Source of the DNA: Babylonia areolata
Lineage: Eukaryota > Mollusca > Gastropoda > Neogastropoda > Buccinidae
Direction of reading: 5' to 3'
DNA length: 64,000 nucleotides
Assembly: GCF_041734735.1 (NCBI RefSeq)
Contig: NC_134879.1
Coordinates: 7,354,810-7,418,809, forward strand
The translations under genes and the position numbers were made by a program. Below are positions 22,233 to 33,465 of the stretch, piece after piece; within the stretch, counting starts at the first letter, position 1, and every line of letters begins with the position of its first letter. The notes beneath the pieces were generated by a model. It worked only from the letters and a program-made list of their open reading frames with translations, searched no databases and had not been told where the DNA came from.

Positions 22233-22348
22233 AAAAAAAAAAGGGTGGCGCTGTGTAGCGACGCGCTCTCCCTGGGGAGAGCAGCCCGAATATCACACAG
22301 AGAAATCTGTTGTGATAAAAAGACACACAAATACAAATACAAAAGAAC
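22233..22348 (+). mobile_element. tRNA-derived SINE, 3' part
   Basis: GGGTGGCGCTGTGTAGCGACG, the dyad CTCTCCCTGGGGAGAG, then ACACAGAGAAATCTGTTGTG and an (ACAAAT)n tail. This continues the SINE left at 21,653. GAACTGA occurs both near 21,342 and at about 22,345, a possible but weak target-site duplication. Confidence 0.83.
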
Positions 22349-23376
22349 TGACGATGCAACCTAAAAACAGGTCTTTGGGAGGTCCATGAGTAACGTTCCA
22401 AAATAAAATCGTTCCCCCTTCCACAAGTTCCCCGGGGAACGTTTCAGAATCCTGAAACATCCCACGTCAGACGTTCTGAGAAGTCTCCCCCATCTCCCCA
22501 TGCTTTCATGGTCATCCTCCGACTTCCCCAAAGCACCCGTCCCAAAACGTGCCCACCCATTTCCACCTCCAATGCCCTCCCAAACTTGTTTTGCATTCGC
22601 TTGGTATGCGAGTACGGAAAAAAAAGAATATGGAAGAAAGAAAAAAACAACAGCAAACAAACAAACAAACAAACAAAAAACAGGCGGGGGGAAGGGGGAG
22701 GCGGGGGTGCAGATGCCTGATCCAATCTCAGACCCAGCGAGCTGGTCAAGCCTTGACAGCCTACCCAGGTGCTGCAGAAAAAACCCCAACTAACACTGAA
22801 GTAATTGAAAAAAGAAACCAAATAAACAAATAAGTAAATAAATCACAACAGAATTATTATTAAAAAAAATTTTTTTTAAAGATACACTGTCTTAGGACTT
22901 CAGATATTCTGAGAACCAGGGAACAATGAATGACGATGTATTAGGACACTGATGCCTCTCCTGTAGAACCTACGGATGGGGTCGGAGACTATATGGGACA
23001 TTACACTGGCTTCGACCCAAAATGATACTCATTCAACGTGTTTCTTTCTGTCCTGCGGAATGAAAAAAAAGTCGGGAGAAAAATGTGAGATCCAGTGTAA
23101 TCATCATAGCAGGCAAAATATATGTTTGTCTGTGTTCACCCTTAGTAACGTCAAGGTTGTTTTAATGACTAAAATATGAAAGACTGGGTTTAGCAGGATA
23201 CAACCAGGTATGTCATAAGTGACCATAAGTGTCCGAATGTAAAATTCAAGGCACTTATGTCTTTGTCACAACACAGACCTGTCAAACCCAGTAGTTGGAA
23301 ATAGAAAGAGGGAGACGTAGTGGCACACCACGAGAGTTGCGGTTCTGCAAGGTTTGTAGTTAAAAGCTACAGCAGG
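22349..23376. other. No gene; G/C-run repeat phrases
   Basis: 22,400-22,570 has irregular phrases (CGTTCCCCC, GTTCCCCGGGGAACGTTTC, CCCAAAACGTGCCCA) in the style of the word repeats. 22,640-22,690 is A-rich with (AAAC)n. The remainder shows nothing recognisable. Confidence 0.45.
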
Positions 23377-23377
23377 G

Positions 23378-23406
23378 CCCATAGTCCATGGCCCATAGTC
23401 CATGGT
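23378..23406. repeat. 14-bp tandem duplication
   Basis: CCCATAGTCCATGG occurs twice in direct tandem. Confidence 0.85.
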
Positions 23407-23476
23407 CAACTCACCAAGGAAAGCACACAGGCAAGTTCGTGCACATTGTTCGGGGACCACCCTACAGATAAGAGAG

Positions 23477-23625
23477 TTTGCACAGATATTCTCAGCTGTC
23501 AAGTCCACAGTCGCGAGGTCTCGGTTATTTGCACAGCGGCTCAGCGATCGAGTCCACACTCACGAAGTCTCAGTGGTTTGCACAGACTCTAAGCTGTCAA
23601 GTCCACAGTCACGAGGTGACAACGG
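23477..23625. repeat. 49-bp tandem repeat, three units
   Basis: The anchor TTTGCACAG starts at 23,477, 23,528 and 23,577, and GTCCAC at 23,503, 23,552 and 23,601. The period is 49-51 bp. Units diverge by several substitutions. Confidence 0.88.
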
Positions 23626-23875
23626 CTTCTCCAAAATAATAGCTAACAAGTCACTGTTTACACCAGGCAACAATTATTCAACATATTTCCCCAGCTCCAC
23701 TATAAAGGCATCTACCTACAAGCCTCAGTCTCTTAAACCCTGCAGCTCTTTGCTTGAGCTTGAAATCTTCAGCTCTTCATCTCTTCAGAGCTTGCGCTGG
23801 CTCTCTCTCCTTGCTTCACACTTCTGAGTTCTTGCTACTGGTGGGCAGACTTCCGAGTCTCTCCCTGCGCCTACG

Positions 23876-23899
23876 CCCGACACAGCATCGTGTGTCGGG
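23876..23899. repeat. Perfect 9-bp hairpin
   Basis: CCCGACACA and TGTGTCGGG around a 6-base loop. A TATAAA lies near 23,700. Together with the tandem repeat this could be a promoter-bearing repeat, but no coding region follows. Confidence 0.6.
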
Positions 23900-24229
23900 A
23901 CTGTTAGGCCGGGAAGAGCTAAACACGATACAGCAGGTATGAATCTTTGAACCATCCTCCATATTCAAGGGAGTAGCATTTCTTAGTTAACGATGCCTAA
24001 GATGTTGTCTGCTATGGAAATGTATAGGATGTTATTTGATTTAGAAATGTTTGATTTTGATAAATTCATTTGTGTAGTCAACCAGTCTCCTTAATGAATG
24101 AATGCCGTTCTGCTTTTGAGCATTGTCTCTGTTTTGCCCCTCCCCCAGTTTGCATGTGTGCCCATGGTCAAAATGCAATATCTTTTAATTTGACTTTCAT
24201 CTATTTCTGCTCAAATTTTCTATAGCGTG

Positions 24230-25010
24230 TTATTCTTCATCTGGTTGTTTAGCAGTTACCTGTATATTTACATCTACAACCATTTAGACAGAGCATTACA
24301 CCGACTTGGACAAACTGGGCATTTTGTCGTGTTGTGTAATTTTTGATGAAACTCACAAAAGACATGATTTTTCCGAAACGATTAACATTTTTATAGTTTT
24401 ATGAGAATAAAAGTTGTTCACACGTCCCTTACGCTTCGTTTTGCTTCTAAATATGTCTTCCTATATCTTACTACGTAGCCTTTACAAAAGACGAAGTGCC
24501 GCATTTTGTGTGAATTTTGTCATGAAATCCTCAAAACGGCACTACATTTCATGAACAAAATAATATTTTGATATATGTATAAGAACAAAAGTTGTTTTGC
24601 GTGCTATTCTACAACTTCTTGTTTAGTAATACTTTTTTCTTTGCAACCATTTAGGCAGAGCAGAACACAAACTGAAAATTTTGTCGTGTTGCGTAATCTT
24701 TGATGACACTCACAAAAGTGATTACCTTTCCAAAACGATCAACATTTTGATAGTGTTATGAGAATAAAAGTTGTTCACAAGTCCCATGCACTTCCTTTTG
24801 CTTCATAAAGTGTCTTCCTATATCAAACGATTTACCTTTGACAAAAGACGACATGCCGAATTTTGTGTGAATATGACATGAAATCCTCAAAACGCCACTA
24901 CATTTCACGAACAAATAATAATTTGATATACTTATAAGAACAAAAGTTGTTTAGCATGCTATTATACATCTTTTTTTTCAATAATGGTTTTTCTATCTTC
25001 AATGGTTTAG
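24230..25010 (+). repeat. Satellite-like array, ~178-bp monomers in dimeric order
   Basis: The anchor AAAAGTTGTT starts at 24,409, 24,587, 24,767 and 24,942, so spacing is 178, 180 and 175 bp. Monomers 1 and 3 share one subtype (ATAGT.TTATGAGAATAAAAG, CACAAAAG); monomers 2 and 4 share another (GAACAAA.TAAT.TTGATATA.TATAAGAAC). The dimer is therefore about 356-372 bp. No coding. Confidence 0.88.
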
Positions 25011-25827
25011 GCTCTGGGAGTACAGAGCTTGATCACGGTGTGCGTTCTCGACGCGGTAGGGTGGGGTTAGAAATCACGTGATAACAGGCAGAAAGCTGCC
25101 ACGTTCACAACATTATCATGATTTTCTGACATCTAGGGACAAAGACGATTCCAAAAATATATGATAACACTTGCCACTATGAGTGGTACCGATTAACCTT
25201 CTGGCTGATGGACTAGTACAATTGTGACTGTTTTTGCCAGTGTGTAAACATTTCTTCCCTTGCTCCAACTAACTGATTCTACTCCTCTTATTCTTGTCAC
25301 TTGTTCTGCCTTTGTGTGGACAACAAATTACATCTATTGGTTTTTCTCTGTCATATGCACAATCTGACATTCAACCTGATTGTCCTCTCATATGTCTGTT
25401 ATTCTGTAAGTCAAGGCATTACCAGTTGATTATGTGTTTAGACAATAAGTCAGTATAAAGTAAATTTCATGCGCAATCCTATGACTGTCATTGAATCTTT
25501 TCATCTCCATATTTATCACTGCTACGAGTCAATGAATTCAAGATTTCATAATCCCCCTTCATCTTCTACAGTTATAGCTGACATAGTATAAACACGAACA
25601 TTCCACCCCGTGATAGCTGGTGTAGAATTTACTTCGTGGATATAAAATTATAACACACGACTATTTCGTCGTGTGACAGTTAACTATTGCAGATAATTCC
25701 CCGACTATTCATTTGTGTGATAGAAGATGAAGATGAATACACAAATTTTATAAAACCACGACTTTTTATTTGATTTATTTATTTATTTATTTTATTTATT
25801 TATATTTTTTATTTTTGCTTCGTGTGA
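25011..25827. other. No gene; T/ATTT-rich end
   Basis: Nothing recognisable up to about 25,765. Then comes a (TTTA)n tract at 25,768-25,815 that precedes the mosaic repeat, exactly as a reverse (TTTA)n tract ends the opposed copy near 32,400. Confidence 0.5.
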
Positions 25828-27290
25828 TACAATGTCCCAAATCGTCCCGGACCCCACCCCCTCCCCCCAACCCCCAAAGGTCCCGCGTGGGACACATCGT
25901 TGTCTTGCATCGTTGTCTTAAATGGTACCCCGGGGGACGCATCGTTGTCTTAAATGGTACCCCGTGGGACGCATCAGTGTCCGAAATTATCCCATGGGGG
26001 ATTAATCAGTCTTAGATGTTCCCCTGCTCTTTTGGTCCCACAACAACACAATTAGAAAACTTGTCCCAAAGCGTCCCCCCGCTCACCTCTGCGCATTTAA
26101 ACGATTCTGCTTTTATGTTCTCATACATTCGTAGCATATTTTGATAGGTGTGTACCCCTGAAAGACCCAATGCTTTAGTTTGAAACTAAAATCAAAGGTA
26201 GGGCGGCCGTATTCAATGATATTTAAAGAAGCAATATCTCAGGAACCAATGCGCTGATTCGAGCATTTCATTCAGTGGGCAACGGATGGACGTAAAGGAA
26301 ACATAAGTATTTGAATGATCAAATAACTGTTCTGACAGGAATTGACCATGATCGTTAACTGACCACTACTCACTACTGCTGACCGCTGCTTGCACATGTT
26401 GACAACTAACAATAACCCGAAAGTGTTATTTCATGTTTGTGCATCATAAAATGGGCATGTTTTATGACCGCTAAATTACAAATGCTAACCACTAACTGTT
26501 GTAGTATTGTGATTTCATGACAAGATCTGGCCCATACATAACTACAGCCGACCGTCACTGACCATTGCTGGCGACTGCCGAACACGAGTCACCACTGCCG
26601 AAAAGCTAACAGAATGTTGTATCTTATGATGTTTACGCAATAACAAGACGTCTATTTGTTTGACTATTCACTGACCAATGCTGACCACTACCCAAAATTT
26701 GCAGTTTGCGTTGTGTTAACATCGTTTTCCATCATGAATACATTTCATGTATTATTTGCATTTTTCACTGGTTTTGACCAATGTCCACTGGTGACTGGAC
26801 ACTACCAAAAACTGTATTATCATGAAACAAAAACAAGCCCGGATGAATATAGACCTGGGTAAAGATGGACCTGGTAGAACAAAGACCTTGAGAATAAAGA
26901 CCTACCTTTTTTTCGGGAGATGGTGGGGGCGATGCGGGGTGCATAGACATGAGGGCACATAGACTTGGGTGAGTACACCAGAGTGTTGATATGCCATGGC
27001 GCCCACGAACCAGCCCCTATGAATGGATCAAATACAAAGAGGTCATCCCAGTGGCGGAGCAGGCAGAAGAGGAGACATCTCCCAACGGCTGCAATGGCCG
27101 ATGAGGATGCCAACAATGGGTAGGGAGACTTGTTGCGGCACGTATTGTCGCCCCTGCATGTATTGTCGCCGGTGACAATACGTGCAGCCCTCGCTGCATG
27201 TATTGTCGCCCCTCTACATGTATTGTCGCCGGCGCCAATATGTGCAGATCCTCACTGCACATTATTGTCGCCCTTCTGCAATATATGCCA
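25828..27290 (+). repeat. Mosaic word repeat, long copy (words d, e, a, b)
   Basis: Word d (25,828-26,080): AATGTCCCAAATCGTCCC, then 32-bp units around TAAATGGTACCCCG (starts at 25,919 and 25,951). Core (26,090-26,210): CTGCTTTTATGTT...CATTCGTAGCATATTTTGA, shared with the opposed copy at 32,008-32,070. Word e (26,340-26,780): CTGACCACTGCTGACCACT. Leader ACTACCAAAAACTG at 26,803, shared with 1,790. Word a (26,838-26,970). Word b (27,125-27,290): GTATTGTCGCC, partly as hairpins with GACAATAC. No open frame of interest. Confidence 0.75.
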
Positions 27291-27394
27291 CTACCAAAAA
27301 AGAACTGCACAGTCGGAGTGCACTTGGCCCAATGTCGTGTTGTTGTTCTTATTATAGTTGTGTGTTGTTGTTGTTAATGTTTCTGCTGTTGTAG

Positions 27395-27619
27395 TGTGTG
27401 TGTGTGTTCGTGTGCACACGCGCGTATGATATTGTTATGCGCTTGTTTGTGTGAGTGTATGCATGGGCGTGTATTTCGTGTTTGTGTTTGGGAGTACATT
27501 CGTGTTTGTGTAAATGGGGTATGTGGTGGGAGAGGTGGGGGTATGTGTTCGGGTGTATTTGGTGTGTGTGTGTATGTGTGTGAGTGTGTGTGCATGTTTG
27601 CGTGTCTGTGCGTGCGAAC

Positions 27620-27688
<69 letters not shown>

Positions 27689-27731
27689 TGTGTGTGTGTG
27701 TGTGTGTTGACCACGTTACAGACCTCTGTGG

Positions 27732-27774
<43 letters not shown>

Positions 27775-28047
27775 CTAATGTATAAAATTAATATATTAGT
27801 GAGACACGAACTGTTTTATGATATAATGTTGTTTGTTTACTCAGTTGTTCATCTGTGTGTACCTTTGTTTTTGTGTGATGTGTATGCGGGGGTGGTGGCG
27901 GGGATGTGGGCGTGAGTGTTTTTACAATGCGTGCATATTCTACTTTTCAGGTTAAATTCCACAAATTTAATGTACTTACGGTTTTACTAGAAATGTTTCA
28001 TATATGTTGCTTTATCATGTCATGTACTTTGTTTCAATTGTTTTTCA

Positions 28048-28116
<69 letters not shown>

Positions 28117-28667
28117 ATTTGTTTCATCCTTCCAATTTTAATCTATATATGTTATGTACAATGTTTTTTCGAGGAAATGTTTAGCAGGAAGTGTTTCATC
28201 ATGTAATGTTTGCTTTGTTCGATTGTTGGTCTGTGTTCGTGTGTATGTGTGCGCGTTGGTGTGTGTATGTGTTTGTGCCATTGCGTGAGTAGTATGTGTG
28301 TATGTGTGTGCTTCTTGATGCATGCGTGTGTGCGAGCCCGCGCGCGTGTGCGTTTTATATATATGTATATATACATAAGAATATGTGTATGTATTTGCAT
28401 ACGTGCTTGTGTGCGTCTTTCAATTGTCTACATTGTTATAGTTATCATTATTTCGTTTTCTCTTTTTATATCTAATACATTTCTTGATTTATTTAATGAC
28501 ATGATCATTTTTAATTAATTAGTTCTCTCTTATCTATGTATCAAATTATATGCATATGTTTGTGTGGGGATGTTTGAGTGAATGTTTTTAGTAGTATTGT
28601 AAAGCGCATAGAGCTTCAAGAATATGCACTATAGCAAGATGTCTCAATGAATAAATGAATAAATAAC
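27395..28667 (+). mobile_element. LINE 3' UTR fragment with TG/GA tracts
   Basis: A long TG-rich stretch with (TG)n and (GA)n runs at 27,620-27,710, 27,735-27,772 and 28,050-28,114. It ends with GTAAAGCGCATAGAGCTTC and an (AATA/AATG)n tail at 28,648-28,667, a typical LINE 3' terminus. The related phrase TCATGTAATGTTTG / TTATGATATAATGTTGTTTG recurs, which suggests internal tandem growth. No coding part is left. Confidence 0.65.
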
Positions 28668-31317
28668 ATCAAGGCAGACAGACAAGAGAGAGCTGCGATG
28701 ATTGCCAAAGAGCTAGCTGGCTACAATGTGGACACAGCAGTTCTCAGCGAAATGAGCCTAGCAAGACAAGGGTCAGCTTACAGAACGTGATGGTGGATAC
28801 ACGTTCTTCTGGAGTGGTCGCAGCAGCGCTGAACGACGAGAAGCAGGCGTGGGATTTGTCACCAAATCTCACCAAGCTTCTAGAGGGTATCAACGACACT
28901 TCAGCTTCCACGATCAAACAAGAAGAGTGCAACGCTGATTAGTGCTTACGCTCCCACCATGACCAACCCAGATGACATTAAAGGCAAGTGCAATGAAGAA
29001 TTCGACACCCTCATTTCAGCAGTCCCACAGTCAGAGAAGCTCATTGTTCTCGGGGACTTCAGTACCAGAGCAGGGAGAGACTACCAAACCTGGGAAGTGA
29101 TCATTGGAAGACACGGCACTAGCAAGTGTAACAGCAACGGCCTTCTGCTCCTCAAGACTCATGACCTTGTCATCACCAACACCTAGTTCTGCCTACCCAC
29201 CCGTAAGAAGACGTCATGGATGCACCCTCGCTCGAGGCACTGGCATCTTATAGACTAAGTCATCACCAGGAAGAGAGACAGGATGATCGTTAGAGTGACG
29301 AGAGCCATGTGTGGTGCCGACTGCTGGACCGACAACCGCCTCATTGTGTCCGAATCCAGGCTTCGCATTCTGCCCATGAGAAGACCCCAAGGTCAGAAGA
29401 TTACAAAAAGGCTGTATGTCTCCAAGCTGAAAAGCAGCAATGTTGCAGAAGAACTCACCGACGACCTTGAAGGCTGACTGCTAGACACACCACATGAAGA
29501 TGGGACCAGCGTTGAGGACAGTGGATGGCCATCGGAGACGCTGTATACACTACTGCCCTCGATCACCTCGGACAGCAACCCGAAGAGACCAAGACTGTTT
29601 CGATGAGAACGATGAAGAAATAGAGGCACTGATAACAGAAAAACCAACTGTTCAGAACGCGTCGTAACGACTCCACTTCACGAAGCAAGAAAGATGCCTT
29701 TGCTAACGCAAAAAGAAAGGTGCAGAAGAAACTTCGCGAGATGCAGTTCAGCTGGTTCAACAAGAAGTCGGTTGAAATCCAGGGCAACACAGACAGCCAA
29801 GACACAAAGCTTATCTACGATGCGCTTAAGGCTGTATACGGTCCCCAGTCCTCCGGCTCCTCACCCCTCCTCAACGCAGATGGGACGCAGCTGCTGAAAG
29901 AGAAGATGCAAGATTCTAGAGTAGTGGAGGAGCACTTCAACTGCGTTCTCAACCGTCCTGCCAACATCACCAACGAGGCCATTGCTCGCCTGCCCCAAGT
30001 AGAGATCAATGAGGACCTCGACACCCTCCCCACAGAAGATGAAGTCAGGAAGGCAGTGAAACAACTCTCCTGTGGCAAAGCGCCAGGATCCGATGCAATC
30101 CCTGCTGAAGTATAAAGCAGGAGGCCCTGCCATGATGCAAAAGCTGACTGAACTCTTCCAGTCCATGTGGAACGAGGGAAAGATCCCGCAAAAGCTGAAA
30201 GATGCCAGCATAGACCACATCTACAAGAGGAAAGGCAACCACCAGTCTCGCGACAACCACCGAGGCATCGCCCTCATGTCTATTGCTGGGAAGATTCTGG
30301 CCCGTGTCCTGCCCAACCGCTTTCTCCAACATCTTGAGCAAGATCTCCTCCCAGAAAGCTAGAGCGGCTTCCGTGTTTAACGTGGGACTGCGGACATGAC
30401 TTTTCCTGTGCGCCAACTCCAGAAAAAATGCCAGGAGCAACACAGCGACCCCTCCATGACCTTTGTCGATCTGAGCAAGGCTTTCGGTACGACATGAGAA
30501 AATCATGGAGAAGTTTGGCTGTTCCAGGGAGTTCATCACAATCGTCCGGCAGTTCCACGACGACATGATGGTCAAGGTTCTGGGTGACGGAGACGAGTCA
30601 GAGGCCTTCCCAGTTACAAACGGCGTCAAACAAGGCTGCGTTCTCGCCCAGACACTGTTCAGTATGGTATTCTCTGCTATGCTGACAGATGCCTTCCGTG
30701 ATTGCGAAGAAGGAATCCACGTCAGGTACAGCACTGACGGCAGACTGTTCAACCTCAGGCGCCAGTAGGCTGTTACAAAGGTGAAAGAGACTGTCATCAG
30801 AGACTTCTCGTTTGCTGGTGACCACGCACTCAACACCAGCACTGAGCAGAAGACGCAGTGTGAAATGGATTGGTTCTCACAAACCTGTGACAACTTCGGT
30901 CTCACCATCAGCACCAAAAAGACTGAAGTTATGTACCAGCCTGCCTCAGGAAAGTCATACCAGGAGCCGTGCATCACAGTGAAGGGTAGAACCTTCAAGC
31001 AGTCGATACCTTCACCTTCCTGGGCAGCACGCTCTCTCGCGCAGTGAACATAGACGCTGAGGTCAACAACAGGATCGCCAAAACCAGCGTGGCCTTCGGG
31101 AGACTCCGTGAGAACGTCTGGGAGCGGAGACGACTCAGCGCTACCACCAAGCTGAAGGTCTACTGTGCAGTGGTCCTTACCACCCTCCTTTACGCCAGCG
31201 AGACCTGGACTGTCTACAGCAGACACGCCAAACAGCTCAATCGCTCCCACTTGAGCTGTCTCCCCAGACTCCTCCACATCAGGTGGCAGGACAAAGTCCC
31301 CGACACCGAAGTCCTCC
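28668..31317 (+). mobile_element. C2H2-finger RTE-like LINE, decayed, lacking its C-terminus
   Basis: Endonuclease from MIAKELAGYNVDTAVLSE through ISAYAPTMTNPDD, LIVLGDFSTRAGRD and CNSNGLLLLKTHDLVITNT. Linker YGPQSSGSSPLLNADG. RT: CGKAPGSDAIPAEV, IYKRKGNHQSRDNHRGI, then NGVKQGCVLAQTLFSMVFS. The catalytic motif reads FAGD (near 30,811) instead of FADD, which would kill the RT. The C-terminal piece 31,044-31,317 stops after KVPDTEVL; the zinc finger is missing. Many stops and shifts. Its closest relative here is the 19.8-kb fragment. Confidence 0.9.
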
Positions 31318-31844
31318 CCCTCCCTCTATCTTTTTGTGGCCTCAGTTGCATGCAGGTCATGGAGCACCAGGACTCTTTCTTCTTCTTTTTAATTTTTATT
31401 TACCTTTTTAATGCTGATATGCCTTCTTCATTGGCCGAAAAACAACAACTTTTTTTTCTTTTTCTTTTTTGTCTTTTTTCACATCGAATTTCTAATAGTT
31501 GTACTGTTTGTTTCCTACATATTGTTCTTTGTAACAATTATGTATCATTCTAAGTAACAAGTGATCACAGTTGACTATTCTCATTTCATGGGCAATTTCA
31601 GTAATGAAGTACACGTATGGAGGTGCCTGAGCTTTTGGTTGCTCATGTGTGTATGTATGGGTGGGTGGGTGGGTCACGGTGTAATTTCCTTGTAAGTGGG
31701 AAGTTAAGAAAAAAAAGAAGTCAGATATGAGTAAATGTAAAAAGCTGTGAGTCGACGTCAGGAAACATGCAGACGACGTGAAGGCATCCAGCCAGACACG
31801 CCGACCTAATACTTTGTAACCATCACAAACGAATGCAATTTGAA
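31318..31844. other. T-rich stretch without a recognised feature
   Basis: Abrupt change from LINE to T/CTTT-rich sequence at 31,318. It includes a GGGT tetranucleotide run near 31,659-31,674. No supported gene. Confidence 0.45.
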
Positions 31845-32404
31845 CACTGATGGTTAGTGATCAGCAATGGCCAGGCATCGATCAAAAACCTGCCACGATT
31901 TGAGAAAATAACGCAGTTTAAAGGGTAATGTTCAGTAGTGGTCAGCAATGGCCACACAGAAGTGGTCAGTTGTGAAAACCTGCCTAGAGGTCACGAAAAG
32001 GCACACACATGTCAAAATATGCATAGAATGTATTGAAATATAACATAAAAGCAGAAACGTTTGTGTTTATAAGGTGGAAGGGGGGTGGTTGTGGGGGTGG
32101 GGGGCATTTTGGGACTGATTTTAAAATAATGTAGGTGGGGGAGGGGGGGGGGATGAGGGGGGGGGGGCATTTTGGGTCCGATTTTAATATAATGTCGGTG
32201 GGGGATCAAAACAGCATGTGGTGGCTGTCCCAGAACATCCCCCTGGGTACATTTTAGGACACTAAGTCCCCCGCGAGACGATTTAGAACATCATACGTCC
32301 ACCAAGGGAGCCAAGGAAGGGGGTAGGGGACGATTTTAGACATTACACCCGGTAACCGCAGTTGTGTGGCGTTCAGTTTTATTTATTTATTTATTTATCT
32401 TATT
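31845..32404 (-). repeat. Mosaic word repeat, opposed copy (words e, core, d)
   Basis: The reverse complement of the 25.8-kb copy. Word e as GGTCAGTAGTGGTCAGCAAT at 31,845-31,975. Core TCAAAATATGCATAGAATG...AACATAAAAGCAGAAACG at 32,008-32,070. Word d with long G runs at 32,070-32,350 (GGACGATTTTAGACATTAC). It ends at a (TTTA)n tract at 32,379-32,400. Colinearity over three different blocks makes common origin very likely. Confidence 0.77.
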
Positions 32405-32520
32405 TTTCTATATGCGTTGGGTTACGCTGCTGGTCAAGCATACGGTTTGGCGTGTATGGATTTTCCGAACGCAGTGACGCCTCCATGAGTGATTGAACTG
32501 AACTGAACTGAACTGAACTA
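32405..32520 (+). mobile_element. 3' end of a SINE or LINE with (ACTGA)n tail
   Basis: GCGTTGGGTTACGCTGCTGG...CGAACGCAGTGACGCCTCC followed by a (ACTGA)n tract at 32,494-32,519. I recall this phrase and tail as a common retroposon 3' end in molluscs. The 5' part is absent. Confidence 0.6.
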
Positions 32521-33465
32521 GATTGAACGGAACTTCCAGCCACTGACGTAATCAGCCATGCCAATGCATGGCGCCAAAACAAAGCACGTCTCTGGGTTCA
32601 CATGACAAGGGTCGCGCGCGGTACAACAAGCATGGTTCGCGGACGCGAGAGAGAGAAACAGCCAGCGACGTGTTTGCTGTGACGTAAGAAATAAAAATAT
32701 AAGATGCCGAGATTGGAAAGCGATTGATCTAGGAGCAACCAATGAAATCATATCCCATGATAATTCGAGCCACCGCCCGTTATAATGACAATCCCAAGTC
32801 TGCCAGCCCCATTCTTCGGGGCATAGAAGCTGATCAAAAAATGAAGACGAAAAAAAGACCGTCAATACCAGTAAAATATTAAATTGAAAGAGCGGGTTTA
32901 TTGTATGTATTTGGGGAAACTGACGGAATGCAAAACGCCTTTTTGACTGCATATTTACTGCACGTCTGGTGGTGATTTTTCTCCCTGAGATTGAAAAAAA
33001 AAAAAGAAAGAAAAAACAAATTGTGAATTACTAGCTGAGACAGTGCATGATATGTAGGCAGCAGTGGAAATCTTCGGTGGCGGCCAAAATTCCACAAGGC
33101 ACAAAGAGTACTAGGTGTGTAAGTAACTCACCAGATCACTTACCATTGGGTACGGGGGGTGAGAGGGGCTGAGGGGAGGCTGCCATTGTCGAGATATCTG
33201 ACGAGTCCACAGGCGACGAAACTGCAGTCATATCAGGTATACTGTCTTCGAAGACCTCAACCCTTCCCCCAACCCCTCCACACCTCTTTTCTTGTAGTCT
33301 TTAATTATCGAAGCTGTTTACCTGTACTCGTTTTCCTCCATTTTTATGTTGTTCTAAATATGTTTTTGTTTTTTTTTTCTTTTATTGTCACAACATTACT
33401 TCAGCAGAAAATAAATTGCTACTGTATAATTTATGCCGACAGATACCTGATACAAGAAACAAGCA
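32521..33465. other. No gene seen
   Basis: Mixed sequence without recognised domains. A-rich near 32,995-33,020 and T-rich near 33,360-33,385. Confidence 0.45.

Noticed and set aside
27130-27290. CRISPR-like array of short repeats
   Set aside because: Units are degenerate and unspaced by unique spacers, and the genome is clearly eukaryotic.
27352-28518. Frames rich in Cys/Val or His/Thr
   Set aside because: Products of TG/GA tracts in a LINE 3' UTR, with no domain content.
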